A stretch of 64,000 nucleotides of DNA from Verrucomicrobia bacterium LP2A (GCA_000526255.1 JAFS01000002.1:310001-374000); one strand, 5' to 3'. Positions 1 to 8,155 are shown, counted from the first letter of the stretch. Program-made: numbers and translations. Notes: generated by a model not told the origin, from the sequence alone.

Positions 1-658
1 CGAACCAGTCGGAAGCCGAGATCCTCTCGCCGCCGAAACCCCCCTCGCCGTTCCCAAGCGCTTCATCGGCCTTGCGCTGAAAAGCTTCGGCGCCAGAGGA
101 AAGGGGAAAGCGGCCCGCTTCGCTGAGGTCCGCCTTGCACCGGGCGCACAGCCGCAAAACGCGATCCTCGGCGACAAGGCGGTGCGGCTGGACCGGTGCG
201 CCGCAGGCCTGGCACCGGTCCCGCAGCATCACGCCGTGCAGGAGACACCCCGTGTTCCACGCGAAGCGCCACCGCCTGCGGAAATAGGGCTTCACATCCT
301 GCGCCAGGCATTCGGGGCAGTACTGCTGGCCGGCGCGCCTTGCGCGGTTTCTCGAACCCAGCGCCAGGATCCATGGCCATGCCGCCGCCGCAGGCAGGGT
401 CCGCCCGGCGACGAGCTCGGCATCCCGCCGCAGGGCGCTCATCTCGAAAACCGCCTTCGGCAGCCCCGAGGCGTTGGAAAGCGCGGGAAGATGGCCGGCC
501 GGAATCCCCCTGTCGACATCCACGGTCCATGCCCGCCACCCGCGCCAGACGGCACCGGTCAGGACCAAGGGGTCACAGCCTTGCGCGAGCGCGGCGCGCG
601 TCAACCACGAAGAGATCGACTCCTCGGGCAACATGGGTACCGGGATCGTCCAAGGCAT
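1..658 (-). CDS. tniQ: TniQ family transposition target-selection protein (partial, C-terminus outside window)
   Basis: Translating the minus strand from ATG at 658 gives 219 residues with no stop before the window edge, so the gene is cut by the window and not necessarily broken. The N-terminus (MPWTIPVPMLPEESISSWL) is the usual TniQ opening. Zinc-ribbon cysteines follow: CPEC at about residues 114-117, CLLH at 138-141, CQAC at 149-152 and CARC at 171-174. TniQ/TnsD proteins choose the insertion site by binding DNA (or a guide complex in CRISPR-associated transposons) and recruiting the AAA+ protein. The start overlaps the tniB stop by one base (TGATG), indicating translational coupling. Whether it extends into a long TnsD-like form cannot be judged from here. 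Confidence 0.85.
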   Translation of the reverse strand, partial: MPWTIPVPMLPEESISSWLTRAALAQGCDPLVLTGAVWRGWRAWTVDVDRGIPAGHLPALSNASGLPKAVFEMSALRRDAELVAGRTLPAAAAWPWILALGSRNRARRAGQQYCPECLAQDVKPYFRRRWRFAWNTGCLLHGVMLRDRCQACGAPVQPHRLVAEDRVLRLCARCKADLSEAGRFPLSSGAEAFQRKADEALGNGEGGFGGERISASDWF

Positions 659-1548
659 CACACCACGATCTCCCGGACTCCGCGGGTCGGGCGCACCCAC
701 GCCTTGGCTTGAATGATCTCCTTATCGATGGCCGCCTTCCCGCTCAGGATAGCTTCGATGCCGCATTCGACCAGGAGGCGGTGCAGGTCGCCCAAATTCC
801 CGCCGGAAATCGCGTGAAGCGCGGAGGCCAACTCGGGCTGATGCAGCCCCGAGGGCTCCTTGAGCGGCAAAACCTGCTCGAACGAGGCCAGCAACTTCCG
901 AAAATCGGCAGTGAGTTCCCAGAGTGGCAGGGGGAGAATATCGAAGCGACTGGCGTGCTGGGGGTCTGTGTGCAGCACGCGCACGGCCTCACGCGTGCCC
1001 ACCCCGACAATCGGAATCATCAACTCGTTGCATAGCAGCTTGATCGCGTTCATGACCTCGCGCTGCTTGATCGGGCTGCCCGTCAGCAGGGAGTGAAACT
1101 CGTCGACGATCAACAACCGGGTGCGGCACGCGCGGAGTTGATGGATGACCTGGTAGCGCAGTTTCGGCGCCGGGTCCGCCGCGCGATAAGGCGCCCAGAA
1201 TCGCTCCAGGATCCCGATGTAGAAACCCTTCTCGTCCGCGCTTGGCGGCGCCTCGGTCAGCATGACCGGCTTCACGGGCTCGCCATCCTCGCCGACATAG
1301 CCCTGGCCGTGCAGATCCACGAAGCGCCGCACGATCGTCGTCTTCCCGTTGTTGGGCTCGCCGACGATCAGGAGATTGGGCATGCGCGGCCGCGTGGGTC
1401 GATCCATCAGGCTGCGCAAGGCTTGGATGGTTCGGTTTGCCAGGCCGTAGCCGATCCATCGTGGCTGATCCATGAAGGCAATGCGCTCCTTGACCGGCAG
1501 AGCGATAATATGGCGGAAATCTGGATGAATATGTGCAAATGTGCTCAT
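658..1548 (-). CDS. tniB: TniB/TnsC-type AAA+ transposition regulator
   Basis: This 296-residue ATPase has a Walker A motif at about residues 63-71 (GEPNNGKTT) and a Walker B motif (RLLIVDEFH) about 85 residues later. It is the size of TniB of Tn5053-like elements, much shorter than TnsC of Tn7. Proteins of this family polymerise on target DNA with ATP and bridge the target selector (TniQ) and the transposase. The start lies four bases inside the 3' end of tniA, and the stop overlaps the tniQ start by one base. The order tniA-tniB-tniQ is therefore tightly coupled. No catalytic motif appears lost. Confidence 0.92.
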   Translation of the reverse strand: MSTFAHIHPDFRHIIALPVKERIAFMDQPRWIGYGLANRTIQALRSLMDRPTRPRMPNLLIVGEPNNGKTTIVRRFVDLHGQGYVGEDGEPVKPVMLTEAPPSADEKGFYIGILERFWAPYRAADPAPKLRYQVIHQLRACRTRLLIVDEFHSLLTGSPIKQREVMNAIKLLCNELMIPIVGVGTREAVRVLHTDPQHASRFDILPLPLWELTADFRKLLASFEQVLPLKEPSGLHQPELASALHAISGGNLGDLHRLLVECGIEAILSGKAAIDKEIIQAKAWVRPTRGVREIVV

Positions 1549-3449
1549 TGGATCTCTTCAAATGGCTCGACGCCGCCTTCGGCCCATTCCTGCGGAGCTG
1601 GTGCCGGCGGCGGCTGCGCGCTCGGCGCGGCCGGAGACACCTTCTTCTCGTGCTCGCGGCGGCGCTGCGCCAGCCGCCTCGCCTTTCTGGTCTTTTCCTT
1701 CGACTCCTCCACCTTGCTGCGCAGCTCGGTCACGGCGCGAAGGATTTGCACTTGGTTGATGGAACGGCAGCCCTCTTTGCGCAAGCGCTCCTTGGCCCGT
1801 TCGACCTCCCAGATGCTCATTGGCGGAAGGGACTGATCGGCGAACGGAATCTTAAAATACTGTCCAATGACGGGGTCCCTGAACCAGACCGCGCTGATGT
1901 CGCGCGGGTCCCTTCTGAAGATGAATTCGCGTTTTTTCCCGCTGCCGTCTGGATCCCGATCGTTGATCCAGGGCCGTAGCGCCTCGGCGTAGTAGGTCAT
2001 TGCGTCAATCCTGACGCCGAATGTTTGAACCGTGCGCCGGAACGCGGGCAGGAAATCGAGCAATAGGCTGGCGGGGTCGGCTGGCCGGGGCGGCAGACCC
2101 GTTCCGGGCGTCTTCCCGTCGCCAAAAACCCCAAGCTCCCATTTCCTTCGCGGCGAGGTGCCGATCCCCGCGTGAAGTCGCTCGTGATAGACCTTACAGA
2201 TCAAGGCGACCAACCATTCCTCGAATTCCGTCTTGGTCATCGCCGCGTGCTTTTCGGGGTTGTAACCCTCCTTGTCTTTCACCGACGAAAAGGTCGTGCC
2301 CGGCAGATCGTGGATTTCCTTGAGCAACGAACCGATGGCTCGCTCGACATGGCCTCCGTACCGGGGTTGGCGCACCGGCCGAAATTCCAGGTTGATGCCG
2401 TAGGCGAGGCACGACTGCCGGAAATTCTCGGAACGGAAATCCGCGTCGTTGTCGACATGGATCGTCCTGGGCACTCCCCAGACGGGCCACTGCGCGTCCA
2501 CCTTGTGGCGCAGCAGCCATTCATCCTTGGGGAGAATGGCGTGGGCGACGCACAACGCGACGGAGGTCTCCGACGGCGGATCGAAGGACAGGTAGTAACC
2601 CGCGACCATGCGGCTGTAGACGTCGATCGCCAGCGTGATCCAGGGCCTGCCGATCGGCTTGCGGTGGATGTCATCGACCAGGATGATGTCGGCTGGGGTG
2701 TGATCGATCTGCACCACGGCAAGCGGATAGTCCGCATGGGGGAAAGCTCCCGCTGATGGGGTGAAACGGTTCTTGGCCCTTTCCCGGTAACCCCGGCTGC
2801 TCAGGAGATCGTGCTCGGGGATGCGGTTGATCCTGGCCCGGATCGCGCTGGGGCTTGGAGGATCGATGCGGCGCTCATGGCAACGGCGCAAAATCTCGAT
2901 CACCGCCTTCTGCGCGGTAGGTCTCTGCGGCGTGAGATAGAAGCCGCGGATCACCTCGTCGACGATGGCCTCCGCGTCACTGGAGAGGCGTGACTTCCCG
3001 GCCTTCCAACCCCTGGCCCGCGGGATCAGGGACAAGACAGATCCCGTGGCCCGATAGCGCCTGAGCCACCGATAGAGCGTCACCGCGTCAACGCCGACCT
3101 CCCCGGCGCGTCTCTCCACGTCCCGCCTGCCCACCCGCTGGCGTTGGACGAACGGCTGGATCGCGGCGTAACGGCGCTCGGCCTCGCGCCAATCTTTATC
3201 GTCGATCTCCGCGAGGTCCTTTCGGATTTCAAGCTCATCCGGCCCATCCGCCGGGGCGAGTTCCGCCACGGGCAAGGAGGCGGCGCGGCCCGTTTCAACG
3301 TCCGTGCCAATCACCGTGTTGAAATCAATGACCTGGGCGATGCGGTAGGCCGCGTTGCCGCGCCGCACGTAGGCACCGGGTTGAATGACGATCTGCCGCC
3401 TCGACGGCGCCAGCCCAGCCGGAGGGAGATCCGTGCTCAGTTTAGGCAT
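1545..3449 (-). CDS. tniA: TniA/TnsB-type DDE transposase
   Basis: This 634-residue Mu/TnsB family transposase has helix-turn-helix DNA-binding regions in the first 200 residues and a retroviral-integrase (rve) core. I place the catalytic triad at the Asp of QIDHTPAD, the Asp of HVDNDADF and the Glu of GGHVERAIGS. The C-terminal part resembles the Mu transposase beta-barrel region followed by a basic, Ala/Pro-rich tail. It cleaves and joins the 3' ends of the element and binds the end repeats at 4159-4243. It overlaps tnsA by eight bases and tniB by four, so the module is a single operon. Length and motifs look intact. Confidence 0.93.
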   Translation of the reverse strand: MPKLSTDLPPAGLAPSRRQIVIQPGAYVRRGNAAYRIAQVIDFNTVIGTDVETGRAASLPVAELAPADGPDELEIRKDLAEIDDKDWREAERRYAAIQPFVQRQRVGRRDVERRAGEVGVDAVTLYRWLRRYRATGSVLSLIPRARGWKAGKSRLSSDAEAIVDEVIRGFYLTPQRPTAQKAVIEILRRCHERRIDPPSPSAIRARINRIPEHDLLSSRGYRERAKNRFTPSAGAFPHADYPLAVVQIDHTPADIILVDDIHRKPIGRPWITLAIDVYSRMVAGYYLSFDPPSETSVALCVAHAILPKDEWLLRHKVDAQWPVWGVPRTIHVDNDADFRSENFRQSCLAYGINLEFRPVRQPRYGGHVERAIGSLLKEIHDLPGTTFSSVKDKEGYNPEKHAAMTKTEFEEWLVALICKVYHERLHAGIGTSPRRKWELGVFGDGKTPGTGLPPRPADPASLLLDFLPAFRRTVQTFGVRIDAMTYYAEALRPWINDRDPDGSGKKREFIFRRDPRDISAVWFRDPVIGQYFKIPFADQSLPPMSIWEVERAKERLRKEGCRSINQVQILRAVTELRSKVEESKEKTRKARRLAQRRREHEKKVSPAAPSAQPPPAPAPQEWAEGGVEPFEEIQ

Positions 3450-4125
3450 GCTCCGGGATCCAAACTTCCGTTGAATCGCCCAGGGGGCGCGAGATCTCGC
3501 AGTCGATCTTCCGGACGGCCAACAGGTGCCAGAGGAGCGCGATCCCCTCGGCCCGGCAAATGCCTACCAAGTGTCTTGCGATGAGATGAGCGATGCTGAC
3601 TTTTCCTATCGCTCGCACGGTTTCCAGAAGGATGGCGCAGTCCTCCACCGGGAATGCCATGCGCTTGTACCGTCCGAGAAAGAGAATGTTTTCCAAGGCC
3701 TGATCCCGGATTCTCGTCTCGTCTTGGATGTGGAACGTCCAGCCCTGTTCCCTGGCGAAGCGTCCCGCCGCCTTCCACTTGGGCAACCACTCTCGCCAGT
3801 GTCTGCGCCACTCGGCCCCGGGTTTCACCTCGACCAGGACAGGCTTGGGATGGCTCCCGCAATGCTCGGGATCCCGCCGGTAGTAGACGAGGAAATCCGG
3901 AATGTATCTTCGCAAACAGCCGGTCCGCGGATCGGCATAATGAATCCGGCATGGCTGCGGAACGACATCGAGCACCGCGAGGGAGAACTCCTTGCGAATG
4001 ATAAAATCGCGCTCCAGCGTCGATTCAAATTCGATTGCCGATTTTCCGCGGAACATGTACACGCCGGACACGCTCCGCCTGGTCGGCCCAATAGCGCGTG
4101 CCTGCTTGTGGATTGTGGGACGCAT
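3442..4125 (-). CDS. tnsA: TnsA endonuclease subunit of heteromeric transposase
   Basis: This 227-residue protein has the TnsA N-terminal restriction-endonuclease-like fold signature. Candidate catalytic residues are Glu38 (STLERDF), Asp77 (YIPDFLV) and Lys101 in VEVKPG, matching the E-D-K set of Tn7 TnsA. The C-terminal half should be the region that contacts the transposase and AAA+ partner. TnsA cuts the 5' ends of the element, which turns copy-in (cointegrate) transposition into cut-and-paste. It is the first gene of the operon, next to the transposon terminus, the same relative place as in Tn7 and Tn6022. Start at ATG 4125; its first bases lie at the edge of the AT-rich end. Confidence 0.88.
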   Translation of the reverse strand: MRPTIHKQARAIGPTRRSVSGVYMFRGKSAIEFESTLERDFIIRKEFSLAVLDVVPQPCRIHYADPRTGCLRRYIPDFLVYYRRDPEHCGSHPKPVLVEVKPGAEWRRHWREWLPKWKAAGRFAREQGWTFHIQDETRIRDQALENILFLGRYKRMAFPVEDCAILLETVRAIGKVSIAHLIARHLVGICRAEGIALLWHLLAVRKIDCEISRPLGDSTEVWIPEHA

Positions 4126-4262
4126 CGGTTGCGCTTATTTCGAAAAAACTCGCTTCGCGTTGCAGTTATTGGCTTAACTGTCGTTGCATTATTTTCCAAC
4201 ACTTTAAAATACTTTCTCTGGGAAGAGCAATCGTTTTGTTGCATCCATTTCCAAAAATGACA
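4126..4262. repeat. Transposon terminus with three TnsB-type end repeats
   Basis: This AT-richer stretch without a gene carries the motif GTTGCA three times in the same orientation, at 4159-4164, 4183-4188 and 4238-4243, each preceded by CG- or T-rich bases (TTCGCGTTGCAGTTAT, ACTGTCGTTGCATTAT, CGTTTTGTTGCATCCAT). The stretch ends in TGACA at 4258-4262, the complement of the TGTCA tip usual for Tn7/Tn5053-type elements. The promoter of the transposition operon must also lie here. Position and repeat layout are seen; binding by the transposase is inferred from family knowledge. Confidence 0.7.
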
Positions 4263-4942
4263 GAGGGCCTCGCCTGATACCCGGCGAAGTCAGCCTCGCC
4301 CACCACGGGGTTCTTTTTCTCGACGAGCTTCCCGAATTCAGCAGGAACGCCCTGGAGGCGCTCCGGCAGCCGCTCGAGGACGGAAAGCTGACCCTGTCCC
4401 GCGCTGCGGGAACGGTCACCTTTCCCGCCGGCTTCATGCTGGTGGCCGCCATGAACCCCTCACCGACCGGCGGCTTCGACGACGCCGTTCGCGGAAAGTG
4501 CACGCCCGGAGCGATGCGCCGCTACCTCAACCGGATTTCGGGCCCTCTGCTCGACCGGATCGACCTGCACGTGGAGGTCCCCGCCGTCGACCGGGAACTG
4601 CTCCTCCGCGCCGATGCGGCGGAGAGCTCGGCGGCGATGCGTGACCGGGTGGAAGAGGCCCGTGGAATTCAGACCCGGAGGCTGTCGGGTCGGCGCAAGA
4701 TCCACACCAATGCCCGAATGGGCGCCCGCGACATCACGCGCTTCTGCGCCCTCTCTCCGCCCTGCGCGAGCTTTCTCTCCCAGGCTCTTTCCGATCTCGG
4801 GCTTTCGGCGAGGGCCTTCCACCGGATCCTCAAGGTCGCCCGGACCGTAGCCGACCTAGTCGGTCGCGAGGATCTGCACGAGGAAGACCTCGCGGAGGCG
4901 ATCGGGTTCCGCTCGCTCGATCGCCGGATCTGGGGAGAGTGA
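4263..4942 (+). pseudogene. comM: comM (YifB, Mg-chelatase-like AAA+) 3' fragment, interrupted by the transposon
   Basis: The frame is open from the transposon junction to the stop at 4942 (about 226 codons). It encodes the second half of ComM: PGEVSLAHHGVLFLDELPEF (Walker B and surroundings), the MNPSPTG motif, the SGPLLDRIDLHVEV sensor region and the C-terminal Mg-chelatase helical lid. The Walker A half is missing, and the codons just inside the junction (GGPRLIPGE in the restored frame) fit the glycine-rich loop normally found there. ComM is a hexameric branch-migration helicase that helps integrate DNA during natural transformation. The 5' half should lie beyond the other end of the element. 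As it stands the gene cannot make a working ATPase. Confidence 0.88.
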
Positions 4943-5024
4943 GCCGTCTAGGAAAAAGGCCTTCGCCGTGCTTTCTCTTTGGAAAAATGGCGGAATCGAG
5001 TCTAGCTTAGGGTGGCTCGTTCGC

Positions 5025-5867
5025 ATGACCGACATTGCTTCCCGGAATCGATCCTCTCGCCGGGCACTCTCGAGTGCCAAAGCCGCATTAGCCCTGGCTG
5101 GAGCCTTTTGGCTCTTCGGGCTTATCCCGCCCGCCCGCTCAGCGCCCGATCCCGCCAAACCCTGCCCGCCGATCGAATTTCTGCAGGGGCGCTTTTGGAG
5201 GAACTTCCGCCTCCAGGACTTCGCCCTGCACGGGGTGATCGAGTCGGAGCGGGAGAGTTACCCGATCCAACTTATCCTTCACGACCGCAAGATGATTTAC
5301 GATTTCGAGAATCCTCCATTCCAGGTTCGCGTGGAGATCCAGCCGGAGCGGAGCATCATCGAGCGGCGCAGGCAGAAACGGGAGCCCTGGCAACCCGTTT
5401 CCGGCCGGGCACGAATGAGCCCGATTCTCGACACCGACATCACCTATGAGGATCTCTGCCTCGACTTCATGCGGTGGGAACGGATCCGTCCTCTGGGGAC
5501 CGATCATGTGAAGACGTTGACCGCTTGGGCCTTTGATGCCGTTCCGCCTCCGGGCACGAGCGCGTATGCCAAGGTGCGCTACTGGATCGCCGCCGAGTAT
5601 TACGCTCTCTTGCGGGCCGACGGATACAACGGGGCGGGCGAGCTGATCAAGCGCCTGGAAGTGAACGGGGTCCAGCGGATCGGGGAAGCCTACGTCATCA
5701 AGGAAATGCAGGTTTCCTCCTTCGACCCGAAGAAGGAGAGCTCCTCGCGCACCTTGATCAACATCCGCCGGGGAGAGGCGCTTCCTCCGGAAGCGCGGAG
5801 AGTTCCATCCGGCACCGGAGCCCGCTGTCGCCGGCCGCCGAACGTGGCCTCCCGCTTAGGAGACTAA
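5025..5867 (+). CDS. Exported LolA-like (outer-membrane lipoprotein-sorting type) protein
   Basis: From ATG 5025 this gives about 280 residues with a signal peptide (hydrophobic ALALAGAFWLFGLIPPA, cleavage near ARS-AP). The mature part has the pattern of the LolA-like outer-membrane lipoprotein-sorting family: conserved ITYEDLCLDFMRWE and a later WIAAEYYALLRADGYN, then YVIKEMQVSSFD. These proteins are thought to carry lipids or lipoproteins across the periplasm, but the substrate is unknown here. An upstream GTG at 4968 is possible but would put about 20 residues before the signal peptide. The 3' end overlaps the convergent glmM by 12 bases. The last 30 residues are basic and low in complexity. 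Confidence 0.75.
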   Translation: MTDIASRNRSSRRALSSAKAALALAGAFWLFGLIPPARSAPDPAKPCPPIEFLQGRFWRNFRLQDFALHGVIESERESYPIQLILHDRKMIYDFENPPFQVRVEIQPERSIIERRRQKREPWQPVSGRARMSPILDTDITYEDLCLDFMRWERIRPLGTDHVKTLTAWAFDAVPPPGTSAYAKVRYWIAAEYYALLRADGYNGAGELIKRLEVNGVQRIGEAYVIKEMQVSSFDPKKESSSRTLINIRRGEALPPEARRVPSGTGARCRRPPNVASRLGD

Positions 5868-7226
5868 AATTTCCTCGCGGCGGAAGGCAAGAAGCAGCCG
5901 CTCTTCCCACTTTTCCAAGACGTCCGGCTCGGGCCCCTCAATCAGGAGGCGGATCTTTGGTTCCGTTCCGGAATACCGGAGGAGGATTCGTCCCTGCTCT
6001 CCTAAGGCCCGCTCGGCCTCGGCAACCGCCTCTGCCACCCTCGGCATGCTCTCGAGCGGCTTCTTCTCCCGGACCGCCAAGTTGACCTGCCGCTGGGGAT
6101 ATTTCCGCAGGCAGCGGCGGAGCTCCGCAAGCGGGCTACCCGTTGTCGAGACGATCCGAAGAATTTCGAGCCCCGCGCGCAGTCCATCCGCACTCGACGC
6201 CTGGTCCAGGAGCAAAAGATGCCCCGATTGCTCCCCGCCGAGATTGAGCCCACGGGCACGCATGGCCTCCGCGACATGCCGATCCCCTACGTCTGTTCGC
6301 ACGACCCGCACCCCGACTTCCTGCAGCATCCGATCGAGCCCAAGATTGCTCATGACCGTCGCCGCCACCATCTCATGGGCGAGGAGCTGCCGACGATGAT
6401 AGTCGAGAGCCAGGATGGCCAGGAGGTCGTCGCCGTCGAGGACTTCGCCCTTATGGTCGCAGCAGAGCAGACGATCCCCGTCCCCGTCGAGGGCCATGCC
6501 AAGGTCCGCGTCAACCATCCGGACGAGCTCGGAGAGCTTTTCCGGATGCATGCTGCCGCAATCGAGATTGATGTTGATCCCGTTGGGGCTCGCGGAGAAG
6601 ACGAACGGCTTGCCGCCAAGGCGAGCGAAGAGGGGGCCGACCAAGTCCGAAGCCGCTCCGTTGGCCGCATCAACGACGATTCGAAGCCGGGAAAGGTTCC
6701 CGCTGTCCGGCCAATGGTGCTGCAGCGAATCGAGATAGAGATCCCGCGCCTGCGGAAAGGGCTCGAGCCGTCCCACCCGAGAACCGACGGGCCCCTGAAA
6801 AGAAAGCCAGGGGTAATCGGAAAGCCGGCACGCAATCTCCCGCTCGGTCGCTTCCGAGAGCTTGGCCCCATCGGGGCCGAAAATCTTGATCCCGTTGTCT
6901 GGAAACGGGTTGTGCGATGCGCTAATCATCACACCCCCGGCGGCTCCCAGGGATCGGGCTAGATCGCCTACCGCCGGAGTCGGCAGCACGCCCAGACAGA
7001 CCGCGTCGACGCCGACGGAAAGAATCCCCGAGACCAGGGCCGATTCGAGCATCTCGCTTGAAATTCTGGGGTCGCGCCCGACGACGATCTTTCTTTTTTC
7101 CCCTACCGCCAGAGAGGAGGCAGCGATCGCTCCCACCGCGACGGCAACCGCCGGGGTCAGCGGATGGCGATTCGCCGTTCCCCGAATGCCATCGGTTCCA
7201 AACAGTGGCTGCGTCATTAGCCTCAT
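5856..7226 (-). CDS. glmM: Phosphoglucosamine mutase
   Basis: This 456-residue enzyme converts glucosamine-6-phosphate to glucosamine-1-phosphate for peptidoglycan and LPS precursors. Visible motifs are FGTDGIRG near the N-terminus, the phosphoserine loop ISASHNP, the metal-binding DGDGDR, the substrate loop GGEQSGH and the phosphate-binding RYSGTEPKIR near the C-terminus. I chose ATG 7226 (MRLMTQPLFG) because GGGAG lies six bases upstream and the resulting length is normal. A longer frame to 7358 overlaps the small peptide gene just upstream. It is the last gene of polX-folP-cdaA-microprotein-glmM, the cdaA-cdaR-glmM context known from Firmicutes. Confidence 0.95.
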   Translation of the reverse strand: MRLMTQPLFGTDGIRGTANRHPLTPAVAVAVGAIAASSLAVGEKRKIVVGRDPRISSEMLESALVSGILSVGVDAVCLGVLPTPAVGDLARSLGAAGGVMISASHNPFPDNGIKIFGPDGAKLSEATEREIACRLSDYPWLSFQGPVGSRVGRLEPFPQARDLYLDSLQHHWPDSGNLSRLRIVVDAANGAASDLVGPLFARLGGKPFVFSASPNGININLDCGSMHPEKLSELVRMVDADLGMALDGDGDRLLCCDHKGEVLDGDDLLAILALDYHRRQLLAHEMVAATVMSNLGLDRMLQEVGVRVVRTDVGDRHVAEAMRARGLNLGGEQSGHLLLLDQASSADGLRAGLEILRIVSTTGSPLAELRRCLRKYPQRQVNLAVREKKPLESMPRVAEAVAEAERALGEQGRILLRYSGTEPKIRLLIEGPEPDVLEKWEERLLLAFRREEILVS

Positions 7227-7240
7227 CTGCCGCTCCCGGG

Positions 7241-7378
7241 CTACTTCGCCAAGCCTAGCGAGGAAAGAATCTGGTCGATCGAGCCGGGTTCGATCGATTC
7301 TCGGAGGATCGCCCATACGGCGATCGCGAGAACCAGAGAAATCACCTTCTGTTTCCAATTCTCCAGCAGCCGGCTCAT
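7241..7378 (-). CDS. 45-residue single-membrane-span CdaR/YbbR-like microprotein
   Basis: The minus strand from ATG 7378 to TAG at 7241 encodes 45 residues: a short basic N-terminus (MSRLLENWKQK), one hydrophobic helix (VISLVLAIAVWAIL) and a polar tail ending SSLGLAK. The N-terminus plus helix resembles the membrane anchor of CdaR (YbbR-domain) proteins, which sit between cdaA and glmM in many bacteria and modulate the c-di-AMP synthase CdaA. Here all the YbbR repeats are absent. It lies 33 bases after cdaA and 14 bases before glmM on the same strand. A real role as a minimal CdaA partner is inference; the alternatives are a decayed cdaR or chance. Confidence 0.6.
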   Translation of the reverse strand: MSRLLENWKQKVISLVLAIAVWAILRESIEPGSIDQILSSLGLAK

Positions 7379-7411
7379 GAACCTGTCCCCCTCTGCTCGC
7401 GCATTGTCTGG

Positions 7412-8155
7412 CTAAATCAGGATCTCCGTCAACCGCGCACGCAGGCGGTTCGGATCGAAGTGTCGCTCCAGCTTTCCCTCCAGAGCAATGGAGATAGTGC
7501 CCGTCTCCTCGGAGACCACGATGACCACAGCGTCGGTCATCTCGCTCAAGCCCAAGGCCGCTCGGTGGCGCAGGCCAAGCGGCCGTTCGAGCCGATCGGT
7601 TTCGCTCAGCGGGAAAACCGCTGCCGCCACCACGAGGCGGTTCTCCCGGATGACCACCCCGCCGTCATGGAGGGGCGTGCGCGGGTAAAAGGTCGTCACG
7701 AGAAGGTCTGCGCTCAGCTTGGCGTCCAGAAGGGTCCCCGTGTCTCGAGCGGGACGGTAGAGATCTTCCCGCTCCATGGAGATGAGCGCTCCGAACCGCT
7801 CGCGCTGGCAAATTTCGGCCGCATTGACGATGTGCTCGATCACCTCCGCTTGCTGCTGCCTACCGGAAGTGGTCACGCTCCGGCGCCCCACTTCCGCGAG
7901 CACCTGACGGAGCTCAGGCTGGAAAAGCACGACCAGCGCCACAAAGAAAGACGGGGAAAAGAGCCGGATGAGCTCGGTGACCACCCGCAGATGGAGAACG
8001 GCGGAGAAGAGGGTGAGGACCACGAGCACAATCAGAAGTCCGGTCAGCACCTGCACCCCGCGCGTCCCCTGGAGGAGCTTCCAGACCTGATAGATGACGA
8101 TGGCGATGATCAGGATCTCTACCGTCCAGGAGAGAGGCTGCGCAAAAGCCTTCAC
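7412..8155 (-). CDS. cdaA: Diadenylate cyclase CdaA
   Basis: This 247-residue membrane enzyme makes c-di-AMP from two ATP. Three hydrophobic helices fill about residues 10-95 and precede the DAC domain. Active-site motifs are LHDGGVVI (the DGA motif, here DGG) and LGLRHRAALG (RHR). c-di-AMP governs potassium and osmolyte transport and cell-wall balance in bacteria that make it. The GTG start overlaps the folP stop (GTGA). The next genes are a CdaR-like microprotein and glmM, whose product is known to bind and restrain CdaA in Firmicutes. Confidence 0.93.
   Translation of the reverse strand: MKAFAQPLSWTVEILIIAIVIYQVWKLLQGTRGVQVLTGLLIVLVVLTLFSAVLHLRVVTELIRLFSPSFFVALVVLFQPELRQVLAEVGRRSVTTSGRQQQAEVIEHIVNAAEICQRERFGALISMEREDLYRPARDTGTLLDAKLSADLLVTTFYPRTPLHDGGVVIRENRLVVAAAVFPLSETDRLERPLGLRHRAALGLSEMTDAVVIVVSEETGTISIALEGKLERHFDPNRLRARLTEILI

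Larger units (their letters stand above)
1..4262. mobile_element. Tn7-like transposon end (tnsA-tniA-tniB-tniQ module), left part outside window
   Basis: Four transposition genes run head to tail on the minus strand and stop about 140 bases before an AT-richer terminus at 4126-4262. The terminus carries three GTTGCA-centred repeats and ends in TGACA. Directly after it the reading frame of comM begins in mid-gene, so this is a junction between element and chromosome. The element extends beyond base 1, so its cargo, its other end and the target duplication cannot be seen. The gene set (endonuclease TnsA, DDE transposase, AAA+ regulator, TniQ target selector) is typical of heteromeric Tn7-like elements. 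Insertion in comM recalls the Tn6022/AbaR family of Acinetobacter. Confidence 0.85.
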
